Assembly (NCBI RefSeq): GCF_029633825.1 | Contig: NZ_CP090641.1 | Coordinates: forward strand, 806,001-870,000 | DNA length: 64,000 nucleotides | Source of the DNA: Burkholderia contaminans | GTDB taxonomy: Bacteria; Pseudomonadota; Gammaproteobacteria; Burkholderiales; Burkholderiaceae | Reading direction: 5' to 3' | In this document: piece after piece, positions 8,868-19,740 of the stretch | Layout: every line of letters begins with the position of its first letter | Position numbering within the stretch: the first letter of the stretch is position 1 | The notes under the pieces: generated by a model | What the model was told of the DNA's origin: nothing | The model's input: the letters and a program-made list of their open reading frames with translations, nothing else | Databases searched by the model: none | Made by a program: the position numbers and the translations under genes

Positions 8868-9292
8868 TCAATCGTGCTTGTAGCGCTTCTTGTGCTTGTT
8901 GCCGCGGTGATGATCGTCGGAACGCGAGTTGTTGCGCGACACGTGGCCGCCCAGCGCCGCGCCCGCGCCGCCGCCCACGGCGGCGCCGACAGCCCGCCGG
9001 CCGTACCGCCCATCGCGTTGCCCGCAGCGGTGCCTGCGCCGCCGCCCAGTGCGCCGCCGACAATCGCGCCCGTGCGTTCGCGTTTGTTCGACGTCACCGC
9101 ACCGCCCGCACCACCACCCACTGCCCCGCCGATCACGGCGCCGGTGCCGCCGCCCACCGCGTTGCCGACCGCCGCGCCGGCGACGCCACCCAGCGCGCCG
9201 CCCAGTGCGTTGTTCGTGTCACCTGCCACGGCCGGCAGCGACGCCGCCGCCGCACCGACCATCACGGCCATCCCTGCCCATTTCTTCAGCAT
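8868..9292 (-). pseudogene. Glycine-zipper exported protein, frame broken by one base
   Basis: The frame opens at MLKKWAGMAVMVG with a signal peptide ending near AVAG and continues as GG-rich glycine-zipper repeats (ALGGALGGVAGAAVGNAVGG). At about 8993-8995 the repeat pattern stops and the frame runs on as low-complexity sequence. If one G is added to the GGG there, the pattern resumes (VGAAVGGGAGAALGGHVS) and ends in a basic, hydrophilic tail, HHRGNKHKKRYKHD, with a stop at 8868. The restored protein has 141 residues, normal for small outer-membrane or periplasmic glycine-zipper proteins. GGAGAGG precedes the start. Either a real frameshift or a missed base in the sequence; I favour the latter because three other genes here show the same defect. 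Confidence 0.75.
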
Positions 9293-9469
9293 CTGTCTGC
9301 CCTCTCCGCCTTTCGAGATATCGATGCGCAAATCTAGCACCTTTCCGGAAAGCCGACCGTAATGAAGCGTCAAATCGGGCGGGGGCCGGGCCGGAGCGCG
9401 CGTTTCAGCGGGCGGTGGCTTTTTCCGCGAACGGTCGCGGCCGATCATGGACGCGCCATTCCTCCCGGC

Positions 9470-9658
9470 ATGACGACGCATGACGCTCCCGTAACAGTGC
9501 TGCACATCATGGGCTCCCACCGCGTGGAACCCGCGCACCTGACGGCCGGCGCGGTGATCCGGCCTGACGGCACGATCGTCCACCCAGACGCCGGGGACGC
9601 CGGGGACGCCGGGGACGACGCCACGGCGCCGGGGGCAACCGCGCCCCCGAACGCATAG
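9470..9658 (+). CDS. Possible small hypothetical protein, 62 aa
   Basis: This frame would give MTTHDAPVTVLHIMGSHRVE..., with a 9-bp tandem repeat coding GDAGDAGD near the end and a Pro/Ala-rich tail. An upstream in-frame ATG at 9362 would add 36 basic residues. No good ribosome site is visible for either start and I recognise no family. The 414-base gap between the glycine-zipper gene and the beta-helix gene otherwise appears empty. Low confidence that this is translated. Confidence 0.25.
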   Translation: MTTHDAPVTVLHIMGSHRVEPAHLTAGAVIRPDGTIVHPDAGDAGDAGDDATAPGATAPPNA

Positions 9659-9706
9659 CACGGCGCCCCGTTCGATCGCACGGCCGGCAGCGCATCGCGA
9701 ACATCG

Positions 9707-11002
9707 TCAGTGCCGCGCCGACGCGAGCGCGCCATTCGCCTGCATCAGGCTCGTGCGCACCGCCGGCATCCCCGACGTCACCGCGCCGCCGGCCGGAATC
9801 GTCCCGGACGGGGAAGCGCCGACCGGCGGCGCCAGCGCCACGCCGCCCAGCGAATTGCCGTACGCGACGATATCGGCGGCCGGGCAGTTGTTCGTCAGCA
9901 ACCACACCGGTATGCCGGCGATCGATGCAAGCGTCGTGTCCGCCACCGAGAAATGGCAGACGTTCCCCAACGCGCGGAAGCCGGCATAGCCCGATCCCGA
10001 CACGCGGTTGCCCTTCACGACGACGTACGACACCGTCCCCGACCAGGTATCGAGCTCGATCGCGGCCTGCTGGGTAGGCTGCAAGCCGTTGTTCGCATTC
10101 GTGCCGTCCTGGATCGCGCCGACGACGTTGTTCTCGATCACCACGTCCGACACGCCGTAGGTCTTCCAGCTATCCTCCTGCGCGACCAGGATGCCGGCCG
10201 CCTTCTGAACACCGTGGACCGAGTTGTTCGAAATCGTCACGCTCCGCCCGCCGACCACGGAGATGCCGCGCCCCCAGTAGTTGCCCGATACCGTATTCCC
10301 GTCGATCAGCACGTTGGCACTGAGACTGCCGTCGGCCTGATAGCTGACGACGGCGATCAGGTCGTCGCCGGTGTCCTTCACCGTGTTGCCGCGCACCAGC
10401 ACGTTGGTCGAGCCGTGGGTGGTATGGATGCCGTCGGCCAACGTCGCCTGCACGGTATTGCCCACGATCGCCACGTTGCGGCCGCCGTAGACGAAGATCC
10501 CGGCGCTGGCGCCCCCCTGGATCGTCACGCCGAGCACCTGGACACCGGCGCCCGTCACCTCGACCTTCGTCGATTCGACCGTCGTCAGCCGCGTGGTGCC
10601 GGTGCCGACCAGCGTGACGCCGACGAGCGTCGAACCGCTGCCGCTCATCACGATGGTCTGATCGGCCGGGTTGGTCGCAACCAGCGTCGCGCCATAGCCC
10701 GAGATCACGACGTCCGCTTTGGAAACCGTCAGCGACCGGCTGACGGCGTAGCGTCCCGGCGCGAGCACGAGGCGCTGGCCCGGCTGCAATGCATCGAACG
10801 CGGCCTGCAGCGCGTCGGCCTGGTCGCCGCCGTTCGCCGTCGGCTGGACGGTCACGGCCGGAAGCGCCGGCGCGCTGCGCAACGGATGCGCATGCCGCGT
10901 GCCGCCCGGTGTATAGGCGGCCGCCGGCGATGCGGCGAAACATGCGGTACAGATCAGGCAGACGGCCGTACTCGGGCCGACCCCGCGAAACGACTTTCTC
11001 AT
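9707..11002 (-). CDS. Secreted right-handed parallel beta-helix protein
   Basis: The 431-residue product begins with a signal peptide (MRKSFRGVGPSTAVCLICTA, cleavage likely near AAA-YT). The mature chain starts with the pectate-lyase-3/parallel beta-helix entry motif (NGGDQADALQAAFDALQPGQRLVLAPGRY), then repeated coils of the form GNTVxx, ANVLIDGNTVSGN, VTISNNSVHGV and VVIENNVVG. Such folds are found in polysaccharide lyases, epimerases and C5-epimerase-like proteins. I see no catalytic set that would fix a substrate, so activity is unknown. The protein should be periplasmic or secreted. It is a single gene with a long 5' gap (11003-11625) that it shares with the divergent TSUP gene. Confidence 0.8.
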   Translation of the reverse strand: MRKSFRGVGPSTAVCLICTACFAASPAAAYTPGGTRHAHPLRSAPALPAVTVQPTANGGDQADALQAAFDALQPGQRLVLAPGRYAVSRSLTVSKADVVISGYGATLVATNPADQTIVMSGSGSTLVGVTLVGTGTTRLTTVESTKVEVTGAGVQVLGVTIQGGASAGIFVYGGRNVAIVGNTVQATLADGIHTTHGSTNVLVRGNTVKDTGDDLIAVVSYQADGSLSANVLIDGNTVSGNYWGRGISVVGGRSVTISNNSVHGVQKAAGILVAQEDSWKTYGVSDVVIENNVVGAIQDGTNANNGLQPTQQAAIELDTWSGTVSYVVVKGNRVSGSGYAGFRALGNVCHFSVADTTLASIAGIPVWLLTNNCPAADIVAYGNSLGGVALAPPVGASPSGTIPAGGAVTSGMPAVRTSLMQANGALASARH

Positions 11003-11625
11003 GGTTGTTCTCTCACGCCCGTTCGCCCGTGACGACCGGCCAACGGCCGACGGTCGCGACGCGTTCGAGCAACGGCGATCGTACGGCGCGTGGCACACGC
11101 GCCGAACCATCCCGACTGCGACATTCATTTGCTCCGCCGATGCGGCGGAGCAACGGCAACGAAGCGCCGTCGCGTGGCCGCGATCGACACCCGGTCGCCT
11201 GTTCGCCCGCCGGCGCGCATGCGTGTCCCCCGAGAAAAGGCGGCCCGATTCCGGCGCGCCGGCACCGCGTGGCCGGAATCGAACCCGTCAACAGGAACTG
11301 CGTTCCCGAGCGCACCGGGTGCCGGCTGACCCCCAACCCCGCCGGTTCTTTCCCGCCGCTCATCAACCAGTCTATTTCGCGCGCACCGTTCGACAATCCG
11401 ACATTGGCCGCGCGACGTCGTAAGACCGCCCGTGCGCCCGCCCGGGCCATCCTCGACCTTGGTCGCGGGCGCTGCGGCAGCGTCGCTTGCGCCGGCCGGG
11501 AAGGCTCGCGACGACACTGCGATCGCAGCAGTTCACGCCGCCTCCCGTCCTGCATTACCATCGTGCGTTCGCCACGCCTGCCCGCCGCCGGCAGGCGAGC
11601 CCCGTCACCTTCCGCTCCCGCTCCG
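11003..11625. other. Intergenic gap with a strong hairpin
   Basis: I see no convincing gene in these 623 bases between the divergent beta-helix and TSUP genes. A perfect 10-bp stem lies at 11129-11153 (TTGCTCCGCC and GGCGGAGCAA around GATGC). It lacks a following T tract on either strand, so it could be an operator or an RNA structure in the beta-helix leader. Confidence 0.5.
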
Positions 11626-12363
11626 ATGCTCGCTCTCGTCATCCTCGCCGGCCTCTGGGCCGGACTGCAGAACACCCTGGCCGGCGGCGGCTCGTTCGTC
11701 ACGCTGCCCGCGCTGATCGTGTCGGGCATGTCGCCGCTCGCGGCGAACATCACGTCGACGGTCGCGCTGTTTCCCGCGCAGGTCACGACCGGCTGGGCGA
11801 GCCGCAAGATGGTGCGCGGCGTGGGCAGGCTGTCGTTTCGCGCGATGTTCTTCATCAGCGTGGTCGGCGGTGCGCTCGGCGGGCTGCTGTTGCTGAAGAC
11901 CCCTTCGTCGATCTTCTCGCGCCTCGTGCCGTGGCTCGTGCTGTTCGCGACGATCGTGTTCGCGTGGGGCAGCTTTTTCCGCAAGCCGGGCGAAGGCACG
12001 GCGCACCTCGGCACCGTCCCCGCCGCGCTCTCGCAGTTCATGATCGCGATCTACGGCGGCTACTTCGGCGGCGGGCTCGGGTTCCTGATGATGGCCGTGC
12101 TGACGATGGCCGGCCTGTCGCCGCGCCACGCGATGTCGACGAAAAACGCGCTCGCGGGCGTGATGAACGCGTCGGCCGTCGTGCTGTTCCTGACGTCGCC
12201 GCACCTGCACTGGGGCAACGCGCTCGCGCTCGGCGGCGGCGCGATCGTCGGCGGGCTGCTCGGCACGTGGGCGCTGCATCGCGTGAACGAACGCGTGCTG
12301 CGGATCGGGATCGTCTGCATCGGCGCGATGCTGACGGTCGGGTTGTTCGTCAAGCCGATCTGA
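11626..12363 (+). CDS. TSUP / TauE-SafE family membrane transporter
   Basis: The 245-residue protein has about eight membrane segments and the TSUP signature near the N terminus: AGLWAGLQNTLAGGGSFVTL, then PLAANITSTVALFPAQ. The second half repeats the pattern with YFGGGLGFLMMAVLTM and STKNALAGVMNASAV, the usual internal duplication of the family. Members export sulfite, sulfoacetate or other organosulfur and organic acids; the substrate here is unknown. I chose the ATG just before the first hydrophobic segment, since the frame upstream is a long low-complexity, unlikely extension. It stands alone, divergent from the beta-helix gene. Confidence 0.85.
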   Translation: MLALVILAGLWAGLQNTLAGGGSFVTLPALIVSGMSPLAANITSTVALFPAQVTTGWASRKMVRGVGRLSFRAMFFISVVGGALGGLLLLKTPSSIFSRLVPWLVLFATIVFAWGSFFRKPGEGTAHLGTVPAALSQFMIAIYGGYFGGGLGFLMMAVLTMAGLSPRHAMSTKNALAGVMNASAVVLFLTSPHLHWGNALALGGGAIVGGLLGTWALHRVNERVLRIGIVCIGAMLTVGLFVKPI

Positions 12364-12401
12364 CGCGCACGCACACCTGCCGCCGTCGCGGCAATTGATG
12401 A

Positions 12402-12437
12402 GCAAACCGCAAGACGTCTTTCGCATATCTCGTTTGC
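12402..12437. promoter_or_regulatory. Spaced inverted repeat upstream of the GabP-like gene
   Basis: GCAAAC at 12402-12407 and GTTTGC at 12432-12437 form a spaced inverted repeat in the 298-base gap before the permease gene. It may be an operator half-site pair, but short six-base arms also occur by chance. Nothing else stands out in this gap apart from the AGGTAGGAG ribosome site directly before the permease start. Confidence 0.25.
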
Positions 12438-12661
12438 CGTGACGGCGGCGTCCGCCCACAATCCGGGGGTCGTCGTCATCGCCCTCTCGCGGGCACCGAC
12501 CGGCACTTCGCGGCCGCCATTCCGATTCACCGCCGGCGGCCCGGCACATCGCGTCACTCACGCTCCCTCGACATCGGCGCCCCATGCGGCGGCAGAACGC
12601 TTGCCGCGGCGCGGCCCGATGCATTCCCGGCCAGCGGGCCAACAATAACTAGAGGTAGGAG

Positions 12662-14041
12662 ATGCAGGACAACTCATTGAGGCAAAGCCTCAAGCAACGG
12701 CACATCACGATGATCGCGCTTGGCGGCGTGATCGGCGCGGGCCTGTTCGTCGGCTCCGGCGCCATCATCGCGACCGCCGGCCCCGCGGCGATCCTGTCGT
12801 ACCTGATCGGCGGCGTGATCGTCACGCTGGTCATGTTCATGCTCGGCGAAATGGCGTCCCGCAACCCCGACAGCGGATCGTTCTCCACCTACGCAAGCAG
12901 CTATCTCGGCGAATGGGCCGGCTTCGCGGTCGGCTGGCTGTACTGGTTCAAGTCGATGATGACGATCACCGTCGAGGCGATCCTGCTCGGTGCGATCCTC
13001 CACGATTTCCTGCCGTGGCTGCCCGTGTGGGGCGGAGCGCTGTTCATGCTCGTCACGCTGATCGCGAGCAACGCGTACTCGGTGCGCTCGTTCGGCGAAG
13101 CCGAATACTGGCTGTCGTTCGCGAAGGTGACGACGATCATCGTCTTCATGGCGCTCGGCGCCTCGATCCTGCTCGGCTTCCAGCCGCGCATTCCCGCGCC
13201 GGGGCTCGTGAACCTCACGGGTCACGGCGGCTTCATGCCGAACGGCATCTCGCCCGTGCTCGCGGGCGTGATGGTCGTGATCTTCTCGCTCGGCGGCAGC
13301 GAAATCGCGGCCGTTGCGGCGGGCGAATCCGAGAACCCGGGCAAGAACGTGATCCGTGCAATCAAGAGCGTGATCGTGCGCGTGATGGTGTTCTACGTCG
13401 GCTCGGTGTCGATCCTGATCCTGTGCATGCCGTGGACCGACAAGGCCAACCTGAAATCGCCGTACGTGTCGCTGTTCGGCATGGCAGGCTTCACGAGCGC
13501 GGCCGTCGCGATGAAGATCGTGCTGTTCGTGTCGTTCATGTCGGTGATGAACTCGTTCCTGTTCTCGAACTCGCGCATGCTGTTCTCGCTCAGCCAGCGC
13601 GGCCACGCGCCGGCGATGTTCGGCCGGACCAACGCGAAGGGCGTGCCGATGAACGCGCTCGTGCTGTGCCTCGCGATCTGCGTGTCGATCCTCGGCGTTC
13701 ACTTCGTGAGCGGCGGCGACCTGTTCCTGATGCTCGCGAAGAGCAGCGGCGCGTTCGTGATGATCGTGTGGATCTTCATCATCGTCGCGCACTTCTCGAT
13801 GCGGCGGCAGGAGAAGCACGCGCCTCGCGATCCGCAGGCGTTCCGCGCGTGGTTTTATCCGGTGTCGAACTGGATCGCACTGCTGGCGCTGGTGGCCGTG
13901 CTCGGCTCGCAGGCGTTCAACCCGGATTCGCGCTTCCAGTTCTGGTTCACGGTATTGACGGCGCTTGCGATCGTCGCGGCGTATTTCCTGCGTCGCAAGC
14001 CGGTGCCACTCGGCGATACGGCCGGCGCGAAGGCGCGCTGA
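12662..14041 (+). CDS. gabP: Amino acid permease, GABA permease-like (APC family)
   Basis: A 459-residue APC-family transporter with about twelve membrane segments. The N-terminal LKQRHITMIALGGVIGAGLFVGSG is the amino acid permease signature, and the GSFSTYASSYLGEWAGFAVGWLYW region closely resembles E. coli GabP, more so than AnsP or ProY. It would import GABA or a similar amino acid by proton symport. AGGTAGGAG sits just before the ATG. The link to the puu genes, which yield GABA, is attractive but the genes are 8 kb apart. A proline or aromatic amino acid specificity remains possible. Confidence 0.72.
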   Translation: MQDNSLRQSLKQRHITMIALGGVIGAGLFVGSGAIIATAGPAAILSYLIGGVIVTLVMFMLGEMASRNPDSGSFSTYASSYLGEWAGFAVGWLYWFKSMMTITVEAILLGAILHDFLPWLPVWGGALFMLVTLIASNAYSVRSFGEAEYWLSFAKVTTIIVFMALGASILLGFQPRIPAPGLVNLTGHGGFMPNGISPVLAGVMVVIFSLGGSEIAAVAAGESENPGKNVIRAIKSVIVRVMVFYVGSVSILILCMPWTDKANLKSPYVSLFGMAGFTSAAVAMKIVLFVSFMSVMNSFLFSNSRMLFSLSQRGHAPAMFGRTNAKGVPMNALVLCLAICVSILGVHFVSGGDLFLMLAKSSGAFVMIVWIFIIVAHFSMRRQEKHAPRDPQAFRAWFYPVSNWIALLALVAVLGSQAFNPDSRFQFWFTVLTALAIVAAYFLRRKPVPLGDTAGAKAR

Positions 14042-14124
14042 CCGTTGCCCCGGGCAGGCGAGCGGCGCGCCGGTCGGCCGCCGCTCAGCTGTTCGACTTC
14101 TCAGTCTCTCGACGTGCCGGCCGC

Positions 14125-14703
14125 TCAGCCGAACGGACGCACGCCGATCAGCCAGCCGTGCAGGAACAGCGCGAAGACGGCCCACACGACGAGCCCGGCC
14201 ACGATCGCCACGACGTCGCCTGACAGCCTGCCCGCCGGATAGCGCACGCCATCGCGGCGGTCGCGCGCACGCCACACGACGAAATCGACCAGCGCCCACA
14301 CGAAGAAGGCACCGAACAGCACGACTGCGTGCAGCGTGCCGTTCGCGAGCAGGTGCGCGATCGCCCACACCGCCACGCCGGCCACCATCGGATGGCCGAC
14401 GAGCGTCTTGATGCGGTTGCCCGGCACGTAGGAGGCGGCGATCAGCACGAAGGCGATCGCGGTCAGCATGCCGGTGAGGTGGCGCACGCCGACGGGCGAC
14501 ACCCACAGCAGCGTCGCGCCCTGGCGCGCGATGCCGTACCCCCAGATGATCAGCACGAAGCCGATGATCGACGCGATCGCATAGGGGCCCTTCCAGCGCT
14601 TCTCGCCGATCCGCTCGATCGTCGCTGAGCGCCAGCCGTCCGCGACGATCCGGATCGAGTGCATACCGAGGAAGATCGCTAAACCGAGAATCAGGACGAG
14701 CAT
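14125..14703 (-). CDS. NnrU-like integral membrane protein
   Basis: The 192-residue product is mostly hydrophobic with five or six membrane segments. The N-terminal LILGLAIFLGMHSIRIVADG WR... and the central VGHPMVAGVAVWAIAHLLAN carry the histidines and pattern of the NnrU family, first seen near nitrite and nitric oxide reductase genes and related to isoprenylcysteine methyltransferase-type membrane proteins. No denitrification genes are nearby, so the role is unclear. It is convergent with the GabP-like gene and has no operon partner. Confidence 0.78.
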   Translation of the reverse strand: MLVLILGLAIFLGMHSIRIVADGWRSATIERIGEKRWKGPYAIASIIGFVLIIWGYGIARQGATLLWVSPVGVRHLTGMLTAIAFVLIAASYVPGNRIKTLVGHPMVAGVAVWAIAHLLANGTLHAVVLFGAFFVWALVDFVVWRARDRRDGVRYPAGRLSGDVVAIVAGLVVWAVFALFLHGWLIGVRPFG

Positions 14704-14976
14704 CGGCTGTCTCCGTCTGGAATGATGAGTGGGGAAGCGTTCCGCACGGCGTACGATGCGCCGTTCGCAGGGCCGGCGGCGAGGCCGGCGCGGGTCGCGC
14801 TGGGCACGGGTGCAACCCGCGCCGATCATAAACGCCGAGGCCGCCGTTGTGAAGCATGGGGGATGTGCGGTGCGGCACGAGCTTGATGCATTCGTGACTG
14901 TGCGCCCCTGCCGCCCTTGTGCCAGCCGGCGCATGTCGCGTGAATCACCGGGCGACGGCCGGGTCGACAATAGAGG

Positions 14977-15006
14977 AAAAGTCGCGCGGCTTTCGCTTCG
15001 CGCGAC
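14977..15006 (-). terminator. Rho-independent terminator of the TfoX-domain gene
   Basis: Reading the minus strand just after the stop, GTCGCGCG pairs with CGCGCGAC around a ten-base loop and is followed by TTTTCCTC. This is a good intrinsic terminator for the two-gene unit that ends here. Confidence 0.75.
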
Positions 15007-15011
15007 CAGCA

Positions 15012-15548
15012 CTATGTTTGCTTGCGCTTCGCCGGGGACTTCGCTGCCGGTTTCGACGCCGGTTTGGTGGTTCGCTTCGATGCCGGCTTGACTTCCCGTA
15101 CAGAAGCAGGCTTCGGCGACGCTTTCGATGCCGGTTTGGCGACCCGCTTCGACACCGGCGTCGCTTCCGGCGCCGCCGCTTTCGGCACCGCCCTCGCCTT
15201 GCGCTTCGGCGGCCCCGCCAGCAGCGCCGCGCGATACGCGCTGCGGCACCAGTCGAACAGCGCGCCCGCATCCTCGAGCACGTCGGCCGGCGTTTCGTAA
15301 TAGCCGTCGAGCGAAACCGTACGCGTGGGCCGCTCGTACGAGAATGGCCCCATCCCCGCCGCGACGAACGCCGGACGGTTCACGTCATCCACACGCAGGA
15401 ACAGCGACCCGCGCGACATGAAGCCGAACATCACGCCGTCGAGCCGCATCGCCGCACCGCTGAAGAAGCGCACGACCGTGACGTTGCCGAGCGGCGCGAG
15501 CTGATACGCGATCTCCTCGCCGTGCGCCTTTTCCGATTGCCAGCTCAT
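15012..15548 (-). CDS. TfoX N-terminal domain protein with lysine-rich histone-like tail
   Basis: The first 110 or so residues of this 178-residue protein match the TfoX N-terminal domain (APLGNVTVVRFFSGAAMRLDG VMFGFMSRG..., VDDVNRP, GPFSYERPT). From about residue 120 the chain becomes a Lys/Ala/Pro-rich tail with repeats of KPASK type (SKRVAKPASKASPKPAS, KPASKRTTKPASKPAA), ending RKQT. Such tails resemble bacterial histone H1-like proteins and would bind nucleic acid. TfoX proteins regulate competence in some gammaproteobacteria, but stand-alone N-terminal domains are of unknown function. The start overlaps the stop of the upstream dehydrogenase by four bases, so the two are translationally coupled. 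Confidence 0.85.
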   Translation of the reverse strand: MSWQSEKAHGEEIAYQLAPLGNVTVVRFFSGAAMRLDGVMFGFMSRGSLFLRVDDVNRPAFVAAGMGPFSYERPTRTVSLDGYYETPADVLEDAGALFDWCRSAYRAALLAGPPKRKARAVPKAAAPEATPVSKRVAKPASKASPKPASVREVKPASKRTTKPASKPAAKSPAKRKQT

Positions 15549-16654
15549 ACGGATGCCGTGCAGCGCTGCGTCCACGCGTCGAGTTCGGCTTCATCGAAGC
15601 CGACCACCGCCGCGCTCTCGCGAATCTGCCGCCACGTCGCGCGATCGACCGGTATCCCGCCGGCACCGCGCGCCGCGCGGCTGGCCTCTTCCGGCTCGCC
15701 CGGCACCTGCACCGGCGCATCGGCGGCCTGCGGCGACGCCTTCGCCCACGCGACGAATGCATCGGCTTCGCGCTGCGCCTCGGCCGCATCGAATGCGTCC
15801 GGATCGATCAGCACCGACAGCATCCCGTTGACGATCGCGCTCGTCTTCTGCAGCGTGTCGCCGTAGGTCGTATGCCCGCCGACGAGCGCGCCGCCGAAAA
15901 TCTCGCACATCGCCGCCAGCGCGTAGCCCTTGTGCAGCCCGAACGGCAGCAGCGCACCGAACGGCTGCTCGTGCATCACGGCCGGATCGTCGGTCGGCTG
16001 GCCGCGGGCGTCGATCAGCGACCCCGCCGGCACACGCTTGCCCTGGTTGTACGCGACGCGCGTCTTGCCGTACGCGATCGCGCTCGTCGCGAAATCGAGC
16101 AGCAGCGGCGGCTGGCCCGCACGCGGATACGCGGCGCAGAACGGGTTCGTGCCGAAGCGCGGATCGGCGCCGTGCAGCGGCGCGACCAGCAGGTCGCCCG
16201 GCACGTTGACGAAATGGAACGACACGAGCCCCGAACGCGCGCACTGCTCGGCCCAGTGACCGATGCGGCCGAGATGATGCACGTCGCGCAGCCCGATCGC
16301 GCAGATGCCCATGCGTCGCGCACGTTCGATTCCTTCGACCATCGCCTCGAACGCGATCACCTGGCCGAAGCCGCGACCGCCGTCGATCGACAGCACCGCG
16401 CCGCCGTCGCGCGCGATCGACGCATGCCCGTTCAACTGCAACTGCCCTTCGCGCCACGACGCGACGTAGTTCGGGATCATCCCGATCCCGTGCGAATCGT
16501 GGCCCGCGAGGTTCGCGCCGACCAGGTGATCGGCGACGAGCCTTGCCTCGCGCTCGCTGCTGCCCGCCCGTTCCCAGAGTGCCGCGACGAATGCATGCAG
16601 CGGTTCGGCGCGCATGCGCAGCGGTTCGGTGTCGGGCGTCGGCAGGGCGGTCAT
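15545..16654 (-). CDS. LDH2/MDH2-family NAD(P)-dependent oxidoreductase (YlbC type)
   Basis: The 369-residue enzyme belongs to the malate/L-lactate dehydrogenase 2 family, a fold unrelated to classic malate dehydrogenase. Visible landmarks are LAGHDSHGIGMIPNYV (catalytic histidine region), DVHHLGRIGHWAEQC, DPRFGTNPFCAAYP and GLHKGYALAAMCEIFGGALVGG. Relatives reduce 2-oxoacids or cyclic imines such as delta-1-piperideine-2-carboxylate, ureidoglycolate or malate, so the substrate is open. It is followed, with a four-base overlap, by the TfoX-domain gene. Confidence 0.85.
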   Translation of the reverse strand: MTALPTPDTEPLRMRAEPLHAFVAALWERAGSSEREARLVADHLVGANLAGHDSHGIGMIPNYVASWREGQLQLNGHASIARDGGAVLSIDGGRGFGQVIAFEAMVEGIERARRMGICAIGLRDVHHLGRIGHWAEQCARSGLVSFHFVNVPGDLLVAPLHGADPRFGTNPFCAAYPRAGQPPLLLDFATSAIAYGKTRVAYNQGKRVPAGSLIDARGQPTDDPAVMHEQPFGALLPFGLHKGYALAAMCEIFGGALVGGHTTYGDTLQKTSAIVNGMLSVLIDPDAFDAAEAQREADAFVAWAKASPQAADAPVQVPGEPEEASRAARGAGGIPVDRATWRQIRESAAVVGFDEAELDAWTQRCTASV

Positions 16655-16709
16655 CGGCAAGGTTCCGTGAGAGTGGGTCGGACAGTTGTCACTGCCGGGC
16701 GTCAAGCGC

Positions 16710-18164
<1,455 letters not shown>

Positions 18165-18244
18165 GGTGGGGGTGCCTGGATCGGGCTGACGAAAACCCAG
18201 ATGATACGCCGATGCTCCCGCGCCGGCGCCCCCTTCCCGGTCGC

Positions 18245-19314
18245 TCAGGCCGCCTGCGGGAACGCGTCGCGCAGCCCCGCCGCGCACGCCAGCGCATCGC
18301 GCCACAGGCGTTGCGTCAGTTCGCCCGCATCCGCTTCACACGCGAGCGCCGCGGCCTCGCCCGACCACAGCAGCGAGAAGTCGTCGCGGCCCTGCCGCTC
18401 GAACGCGCTACGCAGCGGTTCGACCGCGGCCGTCGCGAGCGGGAACGCCGGCGCGAGCGCGCTCATCGGCCCTGCTCGCGCATGAAGCGCGTCAGCAGCC
18501 CGCGCGCGGGTCGGCCCGTGTACAGGTTGGTCATGCGCGTGCCGTCGTCGCGCGCGGCGCGCACCGCCGCGCGATGCTGCGCCGAGCGGCCGGCTTGCGG
18601 CGTCAGCAGGTAGCCCGTGCCGATCTGCACCGCGCACGCGCCGAGCGCGAACGCCGCCGCGATGCCGCGCCCGTCGGCGATCGCGCCGGCCGCGATCACC
18701 GGCACGCGCACCGCGTCGACGATCTGCGGCAGCAGCGCGAACAGGCCCGGTTGCGCATGGATGTCGTCAGTCAGGAACATCCCGCGATGGCCACCGGCCT
18801 CCGCGCCTTGCGCGACGATCGCGTCGACGCCGCGCGCATCGAGCCAGCGCGCTTCCTCGACGGTCGTCGCGGACGACACCACCCACGCCCCCGTACGCCG
18901 CACGCGCTCGAGCAGCGCATCGTCCGGCAACCCGAAATGGAAGCTCACGACGGCCGGACGCAACGCTTCGACGACCGCGCACATCGCATCGTCGAACGGC
19001 GCGCGGCCGGGGCCGCCCTTCACGTCGGCCGGATCGAGCCCGGCTTCCGCGTAATAACCGGCGAGCGCCGCGCGCCAGCGTGCATCGACCTCGGCGTCGG
19101 GCGCAGGCGGCGTGTGGCAGAAGAAGTTCACGTTGAACGGTGCGGGCGTGTGCGCGCGAATCGCCGCGATCTCGTCGCGCAGTTGCTGCGGGCCGAGCGC
19201 CGCGCATGCGAGCGAGCCAAGCCCGCCGGCTTTGCACACCGCGATCGCGAGCGGGCTCGACGAACCCACCATCGGGGCCTGGATCAGCGGCAAACGGGAA
19301 GGCAGCGTCGTCAT
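18245..19314 (-). pseudogene. Nitronate monooxygenase (NMO class), frame broken near the C terminus
   Basis: From MTTLPSRLPLIQAPMVGSSS the protein follows the FMN-dependent nitronate monooxygenase family, which oxidises alkyl nitronates to carbonyl compounds and nitrite. The catalytic-histidine motif QGAEAGGHRG and the FMN-phosphate region ACAVQIGTGYLLT are intact. The frame stops at 18463 after FMREQG, but the family's C-terminal helix continues in another frame: MSALAPAFPLATAAVEPLR..., DDFSLLWSGEAAAL, stop at 18245. One added G in the GGG at 18470-18472 joins the two parts into 356 residues, the usual length. It is either a genuine C-terminal truncation or a missed base; the core enzyme may still fold. 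Confidence 0.82.
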
Positions 19315-19740
19315 CGGAATCGTCCTCGGGGAAGGTGGTCGCGCGCGCCGGCAGCGCGCGTTTAATGCGCTCGATATTAACCGACGAACCTGAATCCTGA
19401 TTGCGGTGCCATTTGCGTCACGAATCGATTTAACCGATTCGGGAAAAACGATTATTCGCCGAAGTTTCGGCTGCGTGACTTCGCCGCCCGGGATCGGAAT
19501 CAAAAGATGCCCGTCAGCCTTGCCGTACGGCCCGCCCACACCCGCATTCAAGCACCGATTCACCAACTTCAATGACATTCATCAATATTCAAATTATTAA
19601 ATACCGGCGTTTACCCTTATTAAAAACCACCAAGGCGATAACATGAAAACGTTAAATAAAGCGGCGATTCATGCCGGAATCGTCGACCGGCGCCACACCG
19701 CGCCACCTCAATCGCAACACGTCTCGTCAAGGAGCGTCGC
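19315..19740. other. AT-rich leader of the antiporter/decarboxylase operon
   Basis: No gene is visible in these 426 bases. From about 19380 to 19700 the sequence is far more AT-rich than its surroundings, with runs such as ATTATTAAATA and TTATTAAAAA, as expected of promoter and regulator binding DNA ahead of an acid-inducible operon. The AAGGAGCGTCGC ribosome site directly precedes the antiporter ATG. Confidence 0.45.
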
